Assembly (NCBI RefSeq): GCF_900964775.1 | Contig: NC_041815.1 | Location: 20,051,779 to 20,115,778 of the forward strand | DNA length: 64,000 bases | Direction: 5' to 3' | Origin: Scleropages formosus | Lineage: Eukaryota > Chordata > Actinopteri > Osteoglossiformes > Osteoglossidae | Shown: piece by piece, positions 47,731 through 60,085 of the stretch | How positions within the stretch are numbered: the stretch's first letter is position 1 | Layout of the letters: each line of letters opens with the position of its first letter | Notes under the pieces: generated by a model | Told to the model about the DNA's origin: nothing | The model's database searches: none | Seen by the model: the letters and a program-made list of their open reading frames with translations, nothing else | Program-made: the position numbers and the translations under genes

Positions 47731-47740
47731 CCATGTATGT

Positions 47741-48625
47741 ATGTTGTGTGTTGCCACCTCAGGTATTTTGTTGCTGTGCTTTCTGGAGGCCGTGGGAGCA
47801 TTACAGAACTACACATGGGACCCGCCAGGAACAGAAAACGCTGATGAAGTCATTGCCGTTGACAGTGAGCAAAGGCAACAAGGGATGGGGATGTAAAAGG
47901 GAGTCTGTGACTCTTAGTCCTCAGCCAAATGTGATGTATCTTCCCATGTGTACACAGCCTGCCTGACGGATAAGGGGTCCTGTGGTTGCTGTGTGATGCA
48001 GAAGCTGATGAAGCAAATGGAGCATTATTTCAACTTGACCATCACTGAACTGAACAGGGAGCTTGAGGAAGCACAGGAAACCCTCAGCAAAATACAGGGT
48101 GAGGTCTCTTGTCAGTTTCTGCTACTGTCAGCGTGCTCCTTCCAGAGCCACTCCATCACTCTCTCCCACGCTGTATTCTCTCTTTATTTCGGTGCAGCCA
48201 GCCGAAGTGCCTTCTCTGTTGCCCTGACGGATTCTTCATGGTGCTTTGGGCCTTTCCGGACAGAAATGATCGTGAAGTACCAGGTCAGCTTCTTGAACCT
48301 GGGCAACGACTACAACAAATCCACAGGAAACTTCGTGGCTCCGCGCTCGGGTGTGTACGTCTTTGCGGTGACTGCGGTTAGTGATTCAGGTTCCCCCGGT
48401 ACCCCTCTGGCGGCCTGCGTCATCCTTCGTGTGAACAATCTGGAGGTGGCTTCCATCAGTGAGAAGAATGACCAGGATCAAGAAGATAGCGGCACCGTGG
48501 TGCTGACCGTCCAGCTGAATGCCGGGGATCATGTGGCTGTCTACATGCCACCCGGCTGCTTCTTGTGCGACAGCAAGCAACACTTAAACACCTTTACTGG
48601 CTTCCTGCTGTACAGCACTAAATGA
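47741..48625 (+). CDS. Secreted C1q/cerebellin-like protein 1
   Basis: Three exons: 47741-47864, 47958-48098 and 48198-48625 (TGA). They sum to 693 nt, an open frame of 230 residues. The first exon is too short for a simple ORF scan. It encodes a signal peptide (hydrophobic ILLLCFL, cleavage probably after VGA, about residue 20) and an N-glycosylation site NYT (23-25). The second encodes a Cys-rich piece (C43, C50, C52, C53) and a helical stretch with a second site NLT (67-69), a likely oligomerisation stalk. The third encodes a C1q domain (about 92-230) with the typical AFSVAL start, GVYVFAVTAV core and FTGFLLYS end. This layout is that of cerebellin-type or short C1q-like proteins, which trimerise through the C1q head. 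I cannot assign the exact orthologue. AATAAA lies near 48987. Confidence 0.85.
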
Positions 48626-50149
48626 GCAGGGGACGTACCTCTCTCACCCTGCTGCCTTAATTACTCTAACTCACACTCAGCCCTGCCCCCACATAGGTGT
48701 GACACGTAAAACACGCTTGCTCAGCACTATTCTGGTGCTATCCTCCCAGAAATTCCGGTTGATCATGCAGATTTGTGTAAGTGCACTCTGCCGTTAAGGG
48801 ATTGCTGTTAGTCGGAAGTAGTAGCTGGTATCTCCCTCTCAGGATCAGGATTTTGTCCTCCTCCTAGTCTCCCCATCTGTCCTTTAGCTTGACCTTCAGA
48901 CACATCCACATCAGCTCCACTCTTTAAATTGACAATGGTTTCAAGTCAACACTAGGCAAACTTTGTGTATTCTGATACTGAGACATAAATAAACTATTAA
49001 ATATAAATTGATCCACTGCTTCATGTATTTTTTTTCTCACTATGCCTCCCCTGCATTTCAAGAATATGCACAAATGCCACTGACGCAGTAATTTCAATGT
49101 GATCAAAAGTGCAAAGAAACACATGCAGGAAAATGAAAAATAATGCAACTGACCCATTTCCACTGAAAATGATATTAGACCAAGAGGTTAAGACATCTTG
49201 TGTTATGATGCTATAGATATTAAAATATTACAGTAATCAAGATTATGAAAAAGTTTGAAATAAAAATGTAAAAATGCATCACAAACCATTATTTCTACGA
49301 TTTAATAAATAAACTGTTTTACAGAAAAAGATCCTCTGTAATAAATCAGTCCCCTTAACACTTGTTCACTTATTCTGTCAAACACTGTAGAAAGGATTTC
49401 TGGAATTTTATATTACCACACCTTTACACATTGAAATTAACTGATGAACAGGTAAAGGTGCATATTTACCAAACAACACCATTAAACATTATATTAACAC
49501 ATAAAAAGCACATTTCAAAAAGACTAATTTAGAACCGAAAATTCATGTAACTGATATGAATTTCTTTTTCATATGGAATTTGGGACATGTGTGCTTATGC
49601 TGGAATGGGCTATTTAATCGTGATATAAAGACACAATGTGGTGTGTGGTTTCAGAATTGCTCTGACGCTCACCCTTGAATAAAGCCTTTGCTGAAGCATA
49701 CACCTCTCCTTCTCTAAGTATATTGAAGCCATCATCTAGTCTTGTAGATAACTTTTCTTCCTCCAATGCCCATACTGCACACCACACTCAATACAGCTCT
49801 TGGTCCAGGCTATGGTGATATCTCACCAGGACCGCTGCAATGCCCTTGTATCTACTTTCTAGCTTCTGCTGTCAAGCCTCTCCAGCTGATCAAGAATGTC
49901 ATGGATCCTACACCACGGCAAGAGTGGTGTACTCCTCCACCTGTGGCCATTGTATGGTCCCACTCATGAGAGGTCCAAAATTGGAAGGTTACCAGGTTTT
50001 GCTTGTGGAGGTGGTAGAATGAGATTCCTCTCTTTTTCAGAACACCCAAATTCCTCCCACATTCACACCCATTGCTTCTGGACCAATTTCTCTCCTGATC
50101 TAATAACAGCCATATAAAGTTCTCTCACAACACAGTCACTTATTTGTAG

Positions 50150-50360
50150 ACTTCTTCATTTAACTGACACTTCTTGCTACCATGACTTACAATGCTGAGC
50201 TACCTACACTTGTTCACCCATTTACAGAGCTGAGTAATTTTTGTTTCCTTTTACTAGAGCAACTGTTAAGAGCAAGTGCACTGCTTAGGGTGGGATTTAA
50301 ACCTGCAGCCTTTCAGTTCACAGGCAGCATGTCTCAACACTGTGCTACCAGCTGCTCCTA
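50150..50360 (-). mobile_element. SINE family 2, reverse, worn
   Basis: Tail near tttaactgacacttcttgc, middle cacccatttacagagctgagtaatttt, head agggtgggatttaaacctgcagcc and tgtgctaccagctgctcc. Confidence 0.7.
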
Positions 50361-50404
50361 TGTGCACTATAACAAGATAACTCTCATTCGTGTAGGCAGT
50401 TACC

Positions 50405-50945
50405 TAGTTTTTCCCTGCAAAAGGGCAGCATAGTGGAACAAACATAGCGGAGGCTCCACAAAGCTGTGGGATTACTTTGCTGCCTCTGGTACTGGGGGCC
50501 ATAAACATATGCATGGAATCATGAAAACAGGAGGTTATCAAGGCATGGAGTGCAATGTCCAACCCAGTGCTTCGAAACTGGGTCTCAGTCAAAGGTGCTG
50601 GGTCCACCAGCAGAATAATGATCCAGACCATAATTTCAAATCACACAGGAATGAAGGAAAACGCAAACTGATAGTTGTAAGAAGTGTTTAGAAGCAGTTA
50701 TAATATCTAAAGGCTACACAACTAACTACTGATTCTTGGGTGCCAATACTTTTCCCCAAACCTTTTTTCTACTCAAAAATGCTGAGCTTTGAAAGGTTTT
50801 TATCCATTAATCTGTTTTAAATTGCTCTGTTAAACTATTGAAGATGAAGAGTACTTTTCCAGTTACGGTTAAAATTGCTTGAGTGCCAATAAATCTGACG
50901 TTAAAGTGTTGTTGCCTCGTGTTGTTTTAGGATGGTAAAGGGCTG
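50405..50945 (+). mobile_element. Tc1-type transposon remnant (3' half)
   Basis: The DNA closely resembles the middle of common fish Tc1 elements as I remember them: aaagctgtgggattactttgctgcctctggtactgg-type text encoding the GSxMxWG-like region, and further on cagcagaataatgatccaga, corresponding to the second catalytic Asp (Q-x-D-N-D). The end runs to gggtgccaatacttttcc-type terminal sequence near 50740-50940. The 5' half is missing and the frame is broken. Confidence 0.6.
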
Positions 50946-53414
50946 ATTTTCACAGTTATTTTTGAGGTAATAGACACATGAGAAAGAAGAGACAACGGGT
51001 GAGACAGATGTCTTTATCTGAAAGCCTCATTAAATTGCTGGGGCACTCCTTCAATTTCCAAAACACATTGTGTCGCATGAGAGCACTGCCTTAGAGGTAC
51101 TCATGAGACAAGGAAACGTGTCTCAATGCAAGTGCACTCAAAGTAATCAAATCATAGCTAGTCCATTGTTACGCTTCTTCCGCTTTTTATCGTGAAATCG
51201 CATGCGGTTCAAATCCATCTTCCGAAATCTAGCATCGAAGCAAAGACTCATATTTCTCCAAGGGTGGAAGAATGTAGCGCGGAGGTCGTGCTGGATACAG
51301 TCTTTTAAAGTAGGCCTCCTATTGACACAGTGGTATCACATAACAGAATGTTTAAAGTAAAACACAAGTCCACTGAGTGGCATAAAAGCTTGTAATTTCC
51401 CAGCCTAACCTCAGGTTCACTGAGATGGGCTGTAACACAACAACCGACAAGTAGGGATGGAGAATATGACACCTGTGGAATATTAAAAGCACTTTGACGT
51501 TAAACAAAAAGCCCTTCAGAAACAGAACATCCATTATACACAACAAGTGGAAATACAAAGGCATTGAGTTTGGATCTGATTTCTAAGATGTGGGATATGG
51601 AAGATTTGTAGCTCTGTAGCACATGCACCCATTCCCACCTGCTGATTTGGGACAAGGGGTGGGACTTTTTTTGGAACTGAAAAATCCACCTCTACCCAGC
51701 CATAAAACTCAATGGGGTGGGAATTAAACCTAGGGTCTTGCATACAGTGCTCACAGAGAGCCACTAGTGTCACCATAAAAGTGAATAGAGCCAGACCGGT
51801 TGGGCTTCCGCTTCTGACACAGTGAGTACCCAGAGATCCAGACACACACAGAACTTTGTGCCTTTTAATAGCAGTTCTGAAAAGCGGAACCATGTATGTG
51901 TAAGGTGACATAAATGACACAATAGTTCTGTGGAAATACTGGGAAATACTAATAAATATTGCTGAAATATTTACATAAATCTTATATTAGCTGGCTGCAA
52001 AAAATGGTAACATGAGTGAAAGTGCATTTTTGTCACTGATTTAATAATGCCATAGCAAAGTAGAAAACGAGTTACTTCACATGTCCTCCAGTTTACTGTA
52101 CCAATTATGGTCACACAATACATTGTATATAGTTATTAACAAGGCAAAACATGGTTTTTCTGCACCACAAACAGTGGTATATCACACTTAACCTAATGAT
52201 GCGGGTATCACAAAAATGTGTTTACTGTTGCACAATGAAATCGACAAAAAAGAAGTGCAATGGCGGTAAAACATTAAATGAAAAGAAGGACATTATATGT
52301 CATTAAATATTGACACATTCTGAATAACATTGTTTTAAAGTAATAAACTGAACATTAAAGTTGTTGATCTAAATTATTGAGTTATTGATCGGTTGTTGGG
52401 AAAAAAGTGAAAAAATCTAAATTAATAATTGCAGTACATAATGAAAACTGTCATAACTGATGATGTATAGTACAGATTGAATGGACATTTTTTTCAGGAA
52501 AAGGTACATAGATGTTATTCTGCATTATGAGAACAAGAGGAAAGCGTCACAAAACGTAAAGAGTCAACCTAGGCATGGTATTCTGATGCTGTTCCTTACT
52601 TTAATGTATGAAGTACATAAAGATGCGATACATTACACTTATCTATGCAGTGCACTATTTTCTAAAGTAGAATATCTGTAGAAGTGACATGAAATCAAGA
52701 CAGATCTCATGAATATAACAGATTCATGTGACGAAGGTAGAGATTATAGTAGCACCAAACAGGCACATTATTGAAGGTACTGTATAAGTTTAAGTTTCAG
52801 AGGTGCTTTTGAAGTCCCCTTCAGCAAGGAATTAAAGAATACAGAACATAAATAAGGGAAGTTCTCCCTTGAGAGGCAAAACAGCCTAGTTAACTTTATC
52901 TTGTTCTTTATCCCCACACAGCAATACCAGTTAATGTTCAGCTCCACACAGATATAAGTTCTGCAGAAAATTAAACGATAGTATCCTTATTGTACGCTGT
53001 CACCATCAGTCCAGTGATACTTAAATTTCTGTGTTATTATTCTTATTATTAGCAGTTTTATTAATGATTTTGCGGGACCTTCATTTGATTCCGGAAATAA
53101 TTTCAATTGAATCCGTCATACAAGGTTTCATTTGCTGTACTTGAAAACTAAAGTACAAATTAACCTAGAGTTATGTATTTCTCAGATTCTATTTTCACTC
53201 ATATTTTCTTGATTTCCCAACATAACACTTGCAGGTGAATAATATAAATATTAAACATCAATATATTAAACTTTTACATGTTACCTTGTCTAAACTATAA
53301 AAATGAATCACCTTGCTATTTCTGCAACAATTAATTTCTGCATGTACATATGTTTACTTTTCTATTTCTAGAAACAGCTCATTTGTTTACATTTTTATTT
53401 TATTTCATTGATTT

Positions 53415-53775
53415 TGTCTAGTCCAGTCCAAGGTTTTTAGTTACAACACGGTGTCTCACCCAGGATTACCATTACTGGGTGATGGGCTGTGTTTCCGGAA
53501 GTGGATTTGGGCTTGTTTCAGTCTTGAGTTTGCATGTTGTCCTCATGTTTAGGCATGTTTACTCCAGGTGCTCTGGTTTCCTCCTATAGTCCAAAGATAC
53601 CTGTTTCAGGTAAATTCATGACCGTAGCTTAATCTTAGTGTGTGACGGTGCGTGTGCCCTGATATGGAGTAGTACCCCATCCAAAGTGCATACCTTGCCT
53701 AGTATCCTGTGTTTCAAATATAGGCTCCAGAGCACTGTAACCCTGCATGGGACAAGTGGCTGACAAACATAGAAA
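53415..53775 (+). repeat. Interspersed repeat family 4, forward
   Basis: Reverse-complement match to 25080-25410 and 59785-60085: head near acaacacggtgtctcacccagg, gagtttgcatgttgtcctcatg, ggtgctctggtttcctcctata, and the end gcatgggacaagtggctgac. Confidence 0.6.
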
Positions 53776-53907
53776 TTAACACAGTCTGAGTGCTACCTTG
53801 TGACTGTGTAAACATTTCTGCTTTGCACAAACCTATTACTATAAGGAACCTTGGACACAGGTGTCAGCTCAATAAATACTCATTCTGTTGAGAATCGGGA
53901 TAATATT

Positions 53908-54275
53908 TATGTTTATTCATTTAGCAGATGCTTTTCTTCAAAGCAACTTCCAACGAACTCTGTGTAGTGTTACCAGCCCACATACCTTATTCACCGTGGT
54001 GACTTAGACTACTAGATACACTACTTACACTGGGTCACTCATCCATACATCAGTGGAACACTCTCTCTGTGTCATTCACACACTATGGGGGAACCCGAAC
54101 AGTATAGCTTTGGACTGTAGGAGGAAACCAGAGCACCCAGAGGAAACCCACATAGACATGGGGAGAACATGCAAACTCAACACAGACTGAGCGGGGATCA
54201 AACCGATGTCCTTTCGCACCACCCAGGTGCTGTATGACAGTAGCACTACTTGCAGTGCCACTGTGCTGCCCAAAC
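53908..54275 (-). mobile_element. SINE family 3, reverse
   Basis: Long match to 9405-9760: tttagcagatgcttttcttc, gggtcactcatccatacatc, agtggaacactctctctgtg, ggaaacccacatagacatgg, and the head cagtgccactgtgctgcc. It ends about 160 bp before the ATG of the second C1q-like gene, so it may lie in or near that gene's promoter. Confidence 0.85.
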
Positions 54276-54434
54276 GAATATGAAAAGAACAGTAATTATG
54301 TGAATGCTGTGAATGAAAATATCAGGTATAAACTAGGAATTGCTCTGAGGATTACTGTTGAGCTGCTCTCTGGCCCCCAGACTGCTCCACATATCTGCAG
54401 CATACGAGTCACCGCATCACTGTCCTGGGACGGA

Positions 54435-56465
54435 ATGATGAAGACGACTGCATCAACTGCTGCTTTTTGTCTCTTGGGGGCGCTATTTCTTTGCATTGAA
54501 GTCAAAGCTTTGACCATTAGCAGTCCAGGTAATACATGAGCTGCAGTGTCTCTTCAGTGCCTGTTTGTCAGCTAACACTATATCCAAACATTTTTCTGTC
54601 TTTGTCCTTCAAACTTAGACCCATGCATCAATAGTGTGAATGTTATTTTTAGCTCTGCACACATTTAAAATTAAACTCTGGCCGTATCTCCAGTCTTCTT
54701 ACTCGGTATTTGTGTGTTACGTGGTACCACACCCATCTTTTCTGTTTCTCACTGTACTTGTCATTCACGTCACTTCTGGCAGAATGTAAAATCTCAGATA
54801 TTGAGAAAGGAACTCAAGAACCCAAGATGTATGCAGAGGTTCTGTAAATTATGTAAAATTATGTTTAACTACATGTTTCGCCCAATACAATGCTTTGTAA
54901 GAGCATTCTCTTATTTTGTCTCTCTTGAGTTTCGTGATGAGGACTCCATTAGCAAAAATGCCGCAGCAAAAATGCATTTTGCTTTAGGATGTAAATATTA
55001 CTGAATAATGTGTGACCACTGTGTCAATGTCCATCAGTGAGTTTGCCCACTACGCTTCCCTGTGACGCCTGGGACTGTGACTGTGTCTTCAAGCATCAGA
55101 GGAGCTGCTGTTGTGTGTACAACAAGTTGGGTCGGCTGTCAGTGGATACCTTCCACAGCCTGGATTACATCTCCGACTCCCTCAGTCAGCTGCAAGAAGA
55201 CATTGTCTCACTCACAGGTATGTGGAGGTAGGGCTGATGCGTAGGATTTCAGCAGAAATGCTAAAGCCTGAAGGCTGAAGGCCACCATCCTCTGTCTTCT
55301 TTGTTGGTTGTTGCTCCCCCAGGAGAACATTACGCCTTCAAGGCATCAATTGGACAGCCGAGCTACCGCTGCTTTGGCCCCTTCACCCGCAACGTGCCCG
55401 TCCCTTACAACAATGTTACCCTGAACGACGGCAGAGCTTATAACCCTGCTCTAGGTACGACAGCGACGGTAGCCAAACCAGCACAGACACACTGGAATTT
55501 TGTCCAGCATCCAATCCAACCAGCAGACCATGTCCTCTCCAGCAGAATTCCAGAAGTCATCCTTATAGCATAGCATGATGTAGTTTTTAAAAAGGGAAAT
55601 AATAAGGCCATACTAATTTCCATTTACGTGTAAATACATGGATTTTTCTTATTATAACATGAATAAAAATGCAGTATCTGGTCAATGCTTGACATTTTTC
55701 TTTCTCTTGGTTCACAATAAATGCAAACAGTACAACACAGGTTTTACGTAATATGTTTCTCTACTACTTATGGCCTGTAGAGGCTGTATGTGCCCTGGCA
55801 TTGTCTTCTGGTGTCTGGAATTCTACATGAGGGATGCAGAACTTCTCTATTAACTTGCTCACTGTGGAGCAAAATGCATTCCTACTTGTGATTCTGGAAT
55901 ATTCCATAAATGCTTTATTGGGTTCAGATCTGGTGACTGGGGAAGACAGGGCACATGGATAGCCACTGCATTGTGCTCATCAAAAACTGGCAGTCACATA
56001 TAAGGAAACACATTCATACCAAACAGCACTCTTCTCTATAGAAAGGACACACCTGATTTTTGAAGGTGATCCCTCAGAGCTGGTCACTTCGCCCATTTTG
56101 AGTATATCTCATATATTGAAATTGTTGAATTGTTTTCAGTCCCTTTTCAGTTATTTCTCTGCTTGTGTCCAGGTATCTTCACGGCCCGTTTTGACGGCAT
56201 CTACTCCTTCACCTTCACCACCTACTCCAACTTGATCGCACCTGGCATGCGGCAATACGTCCAGCTACAGCTCATGAAGAATGGAGAGCCAGTTGTGGGG
56301 GTGTGGGAGGACAACCGGGAGGACTCGGAGGACTCTTCCACCCAGGAGTTATTGCTGCCTCTGGAGCGCGGCGACCAGGTCTACATAGAGCTCGTAGCTG
56401 GGAGGTACCTCTGCGGTGATTTGAAATACAATGTCTTCTCTGGGTTCCTGCTCTACCCAAACTGA
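54435..56465 (+). CDS. Secreted C1q/cerebellin-like protein 2
   Basis: Four exons: 54435-54528, 55038-55217, 55323-55454 and 56173-56465 (TGA). They sum to 699 nt, an open frame of 232 residues. Two adjacent ATGs (54435, 54438) precede a signal peptide (FCLLGALFLC, cleavage probably after VKA at 25). The second exon encodes a very Cys-rich stalk (C40, C45, C47, C55-C57) and a heptad-like helix (LDYISDSLSQLQEDIVSL). The last two encode a C1q domain (from HYAFKASIG, about 93, to FSGFLLYPN). All junctions are phase 1. Compared with protein 1 the C1q domain is split by an intron after NPALG. It is a diverged tandem paralogue of the gene 6 kb upstream in the same orientation. AATAAA near 56631 is a likely poly(A) signal. 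The exact orthologue is not recognised. Confidence 0.87.
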
Positions 56466-59267
56466 GGATTATATGGAAGACTATAAACACCAAGACTCCG
56501 AGGGCATGTCCCTGGGCTGGTCCTCGACACAGTACACCGACACTTCAAAACAGTAAAACCATCACAGACACCAAGGAGCAAGAAAATGCATTTTGGGGCA
56601 TAGAAACCAACACAGACACTGAGAATTGCACAATAAACTCCTAAAATCACATACAAAACAGATACAAAGAGAAACACACCTACACTCTCTAGAACACAGA
56701 AATAAATGCAGAATTACTGACGCAAAGGTTTATTGAAAATATTCAGACGATGGATTTTCATAGATATTAGGTGACCCAGGTGAAGTGCCCTGGAGTTATA
56801 CGATTCATATAGCAATGACATGTCTCCCTGAAACACCGGGAGCCCACGATGACACCAGGATACTCGCTTGATGAAAACACTACAATAATAAGGTCCACAT
56901 TCATAATAAAAACAATTACCTTCTATGCTTTGTGTACAGTATATGGAAGTAGCGATCTGCCCTCAGAACCAACAGCAGCTCTCATGCAACATTTTTAATT
57001 TGATTAATTTTAAAGATTCTTTTATTAATGTGGCTAAATTAAATAAGAAGCTTGGAGGAAATACAAAGCAAAATTTCTCCATGCCTCGTGCCGATTTCAC
57101 CATTTCAGTAAATGAGTATTCTTATTCTGGTAAAGAGAAAATGCTCACAGGTTTTTTGAAAGAACATTATATGCAAACAGAAAATGTCTGCTTGTTTACT
57201 TCGTAACATGAAAACAGTTACTTTAATGACATGAAAATAAGACATTTTGGATGTGATCTGTTTTTTACATCGATACAAAAATCTGTTTCCAACTACTGAT
57301 TACAAAAAGTTGCAATGTGTTCCAAGCATTAGAAAAAGAGCCGATGGTTTTAGGTTTCAATCCCCTGTGGGACACTGCAAGGAATGTGAATTGTCTGACT
57401 CCAGTGGATAAGTAGAAATCAATAAACACACAGTTGACATTGTCTGCAGTAACCTCTGTATATATGTAACCTGTGTGTATATATTCTTTGTGTTGAAAGA
57501 GGAGGAGCAGAACCTTCCATGTTTAATGCAGGAATAAGAAACAAATTAAGATGCACAGATACTCGATGTTGCCAGTGCATCTGTGATGTAACCATGAAGA
57601 CTCCATTGCCTGCAGTATTTATTATACCCAACTTCTGGCCTCGAGCTCTATCAGCATGTGTAAGCCTGTGATACCGCTCCTGGTCTGTCTGCATCTTCTT
57701 CTGTTGTGCTCCTTGCGATCGTGCCCAAAAAACGCTGTGCTCTATGTATGACCCGCAACAGCACAAAGCACTCGCATTAACTAACGTAACTGACATATCG
57801 CTGGTGGCCCATGAAGCTAAATGACCCAAGCGATCCTCTGTCCGGTGGCCCTTCTCAAGGAATCATCTCACCAAAAAGCCTGGTTGTAAGATTATGACGA
57901 GTGCAGTCTACGTAAACAGTGACATGCAAACACACTTGATGAAGCCTGGGGTGGAGGGGGCTGGTGGGGGAGGGTCACTATTTTGCAGTCTGTGTTTGGA
58001 GAGGGAAAGAGGAATAAACACAAGCATTCCTCTCATTCCTGATTGTAACCCGAAGGTTCCCTCCTCCTCCTCTGAGCTGCTTTGGCTAAAGTTAAAGTTG
58101 TGTATCTGACCACCTTCGCCTTTTGAAAAGGCCAGGAAGGACAAGAAGATATGAGAAACACCAAGACTGATAAAAGTGAGAAAACATCATCCTTGCTTTT
58201 CCGGCACGGTTTTTGGCATAATCGCTTGGCCAGGACTCCGCTCTCACCCATGACTGGACAGTGCTCAGCCAACATGTAGATATTCACTATGTCCAGCAGG
58301 GGAGGCTGGCGACTCTGTGCGCTTCATCTTGCCCAAGAAAAAACAGATCATGGAGAAACAAAGGTTTCAGTGATCTTTAGTCAGTCGGCACTGTGCTCTG
58401 TGCCCGTGTAAACAGCGAGAGGCCGGGAGGTGACCGGATTGTGAAAAAGGTGATGCGCCAGGGTGAGTTGGGAGAGTGGGACCATCCGCTGACCTCTGGA
58501 CAAGTGCAGCGCACGGCAAATGTTTGGGAGCTTGAACCCGAGACGTGAGCACAAAGCCGGACTTTACCTAGATGTCAGAATGTGACACAACATACCATCA
58601 CTCCGCCGTCACTGGAATGCCGCAGAGGTCAAATGGTGACATCACTAGTGTGCCTGGAAAAGGGTGGGAGCTGCCATAGGATGTCTGAGCTTCCTTAATT
58701 GGGAAGGTGTGAGATTCTGGGGGTGTCCTGAACAGGGGGTGGGAGCCTAACTTTTAATTATGGTAGCAGGAAAGGGAAACAAAGCCAGGAAAGAGGATAC
58801 AGACGGAGAGTGAAATAATCCTAAAAGAATGAGGCGAAAGACAAGAGGAAATTCTGGCCAAATACATTTCACAGTAAAAGCTGGAACGTACACAGACTGG
58901 TGAAAAACACTATTAAAAAACAGTCTTGTAAGGTTTTGTACATAAGGCTAAGCTGGAAGTCAAACGCATGAATGAAATATCCGAAGCAGCCGTAAAAGAA
59001 CACAATAAGTCAAAAAACATGAGAGAAATGACTGGCATCAATGTAAGAAAAAAGTGGGCATTTTTAAAAATGGCCAAACCCAAAACTGTGGTATACAAAG
59101 TAACAGCAAAGTACTGGGAAGACAAAATAAACAAAAAAGCTCAACAATTCAGAACAAAATAAAATACATTCTGAAAACTACAAAATGATTTTGTCGTCAC
59201 TGAAAAGGAAAACAGCACAAAACTGTTGCTTAAATATGTAGAAGTAGTATTTTATATAAGCCAACAA
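56466..59267. other. Spacer downstream of the C1q pair
   Basis: No exon or named repeat recognised. Short open frames (for example 58968-59162 on the plus strand) lack any motif or splice context that I can use. Confidence 0.45.
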
Positions 59268-59279
59268 TATATAAAATAT

Positions 59280-59488
59280 GGGGGGCGCGATGGTGCAGTG
59301 GGTTGGACCGGGTCCTGCTCTCCGGTGGGTCTGGGGTTTGAATCCTGCTTGGGGTGCCTTGCGGCAGACTGGCGTCCTGTCCTGGGTGTGTCCCCTCCCC
59401 CTCCGGCCCTATGCCCTGAGTTGCCGGGTAGGCTCCGGTTCCCCGTGACCCCGTATGGAACAAGCGGTTCAGAAAATGTGCGTGTGTA
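59280..59488 (+). mobile_element. SINE family 1, forward member of a tail-to-tail pair
   Basis: Complete forward copy starting ggggggcgcgatggtgcag. Target sequence tatataaaatat precedes it (about 59268-59279) and follows it (about 59487-59498). Confidence 0.92.
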
Positions 59489-59499
59489 TATAAAATATA

Positions 59500-59713
59500 A
59501 CACACACACACACACACTTTCAGAACCGCTTGTCCCATACGGGGTCACGGGGAACCGGAGCCTACCCGGCAACACAGGGCATAAGGCCGGAGGGGGAGGG
59601 GACACACCCAGGACGGGACGCCAGTCCATCGCAAGGCACCCCAAGCGGGACTCAAACCCCAGACCCACTGGAGAGCAGGACTGTGGTCCAACCCACTGCG
59701 CCACTGCACCCCC
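59500..59713 (-). mobile_element. SINE family 1, reverse member of the pair
   Basis: Complete reverse copy. Its left CA tail abuts the middle target repeat and a third tataaaatataa follows at about 59714-59725. Two insertions into the same short target are the simplest reading. Confidence 0.92.
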
Positions 59714-59784
59714 TATAAAATATAATAAAAAAAAGGTTTAACTAAAACAAAAAAGTTATTAGAGATCATCATCATTTATTTATT

Positions 59785-60085
59785 ATCAGTGACCCTAATG
59801 CAGGTAATCACAGAGCCAATGCCAGAAGCATAGGATGTAAGGCAGGGTACACCCTGGATGGGACACTAGTCCATTGCAGGGCATCACATCCACCTTCATT
59901 CAGTCTCACGCACATACACACAATACAGGCAGTTTGAGTCTTTAAGAGGAGCAACTGGATGAAAACGATGCAAAAAACAGAAAGAAAATGTAAGCCCCGC
60001 ATGGCTGGATTGAAACCCTTGTCCGAATGCACAGCCCAGAAGGAGTGAGATACCAGTGGTACCCACTTCACCACTGTGCCGACAT
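59785..60085 (-). repeat. Interspersed repeat family 4, reverse
   Basis: Blocks gggtacaccctggatgggac, ctagtccattgcagggcatcac and accactgtgccgacatg match the copy at 25080-25410. Confidence 0.65.

Larger units (their letters stand above)
48626..54430. other. Spacer between the two C1q-like genes
   Basis: Contains the 3' UTR of the first gene, a reverse family-2 SINE (about 50150-50360), a Tc1 remnant (50405-50945), a forward family-4 repeat (53415-53775) and a reverse family-3 SINE (53908-54275). About 51000-53400 is AT-rich and I see nothing I can name in it. Confidence 0.55.

Noticed and set aside
58968-59162. 64-residue Lys-rich open frame
   Set aside because: AT-rich chance frame; nothing recognisable in sequence or context.
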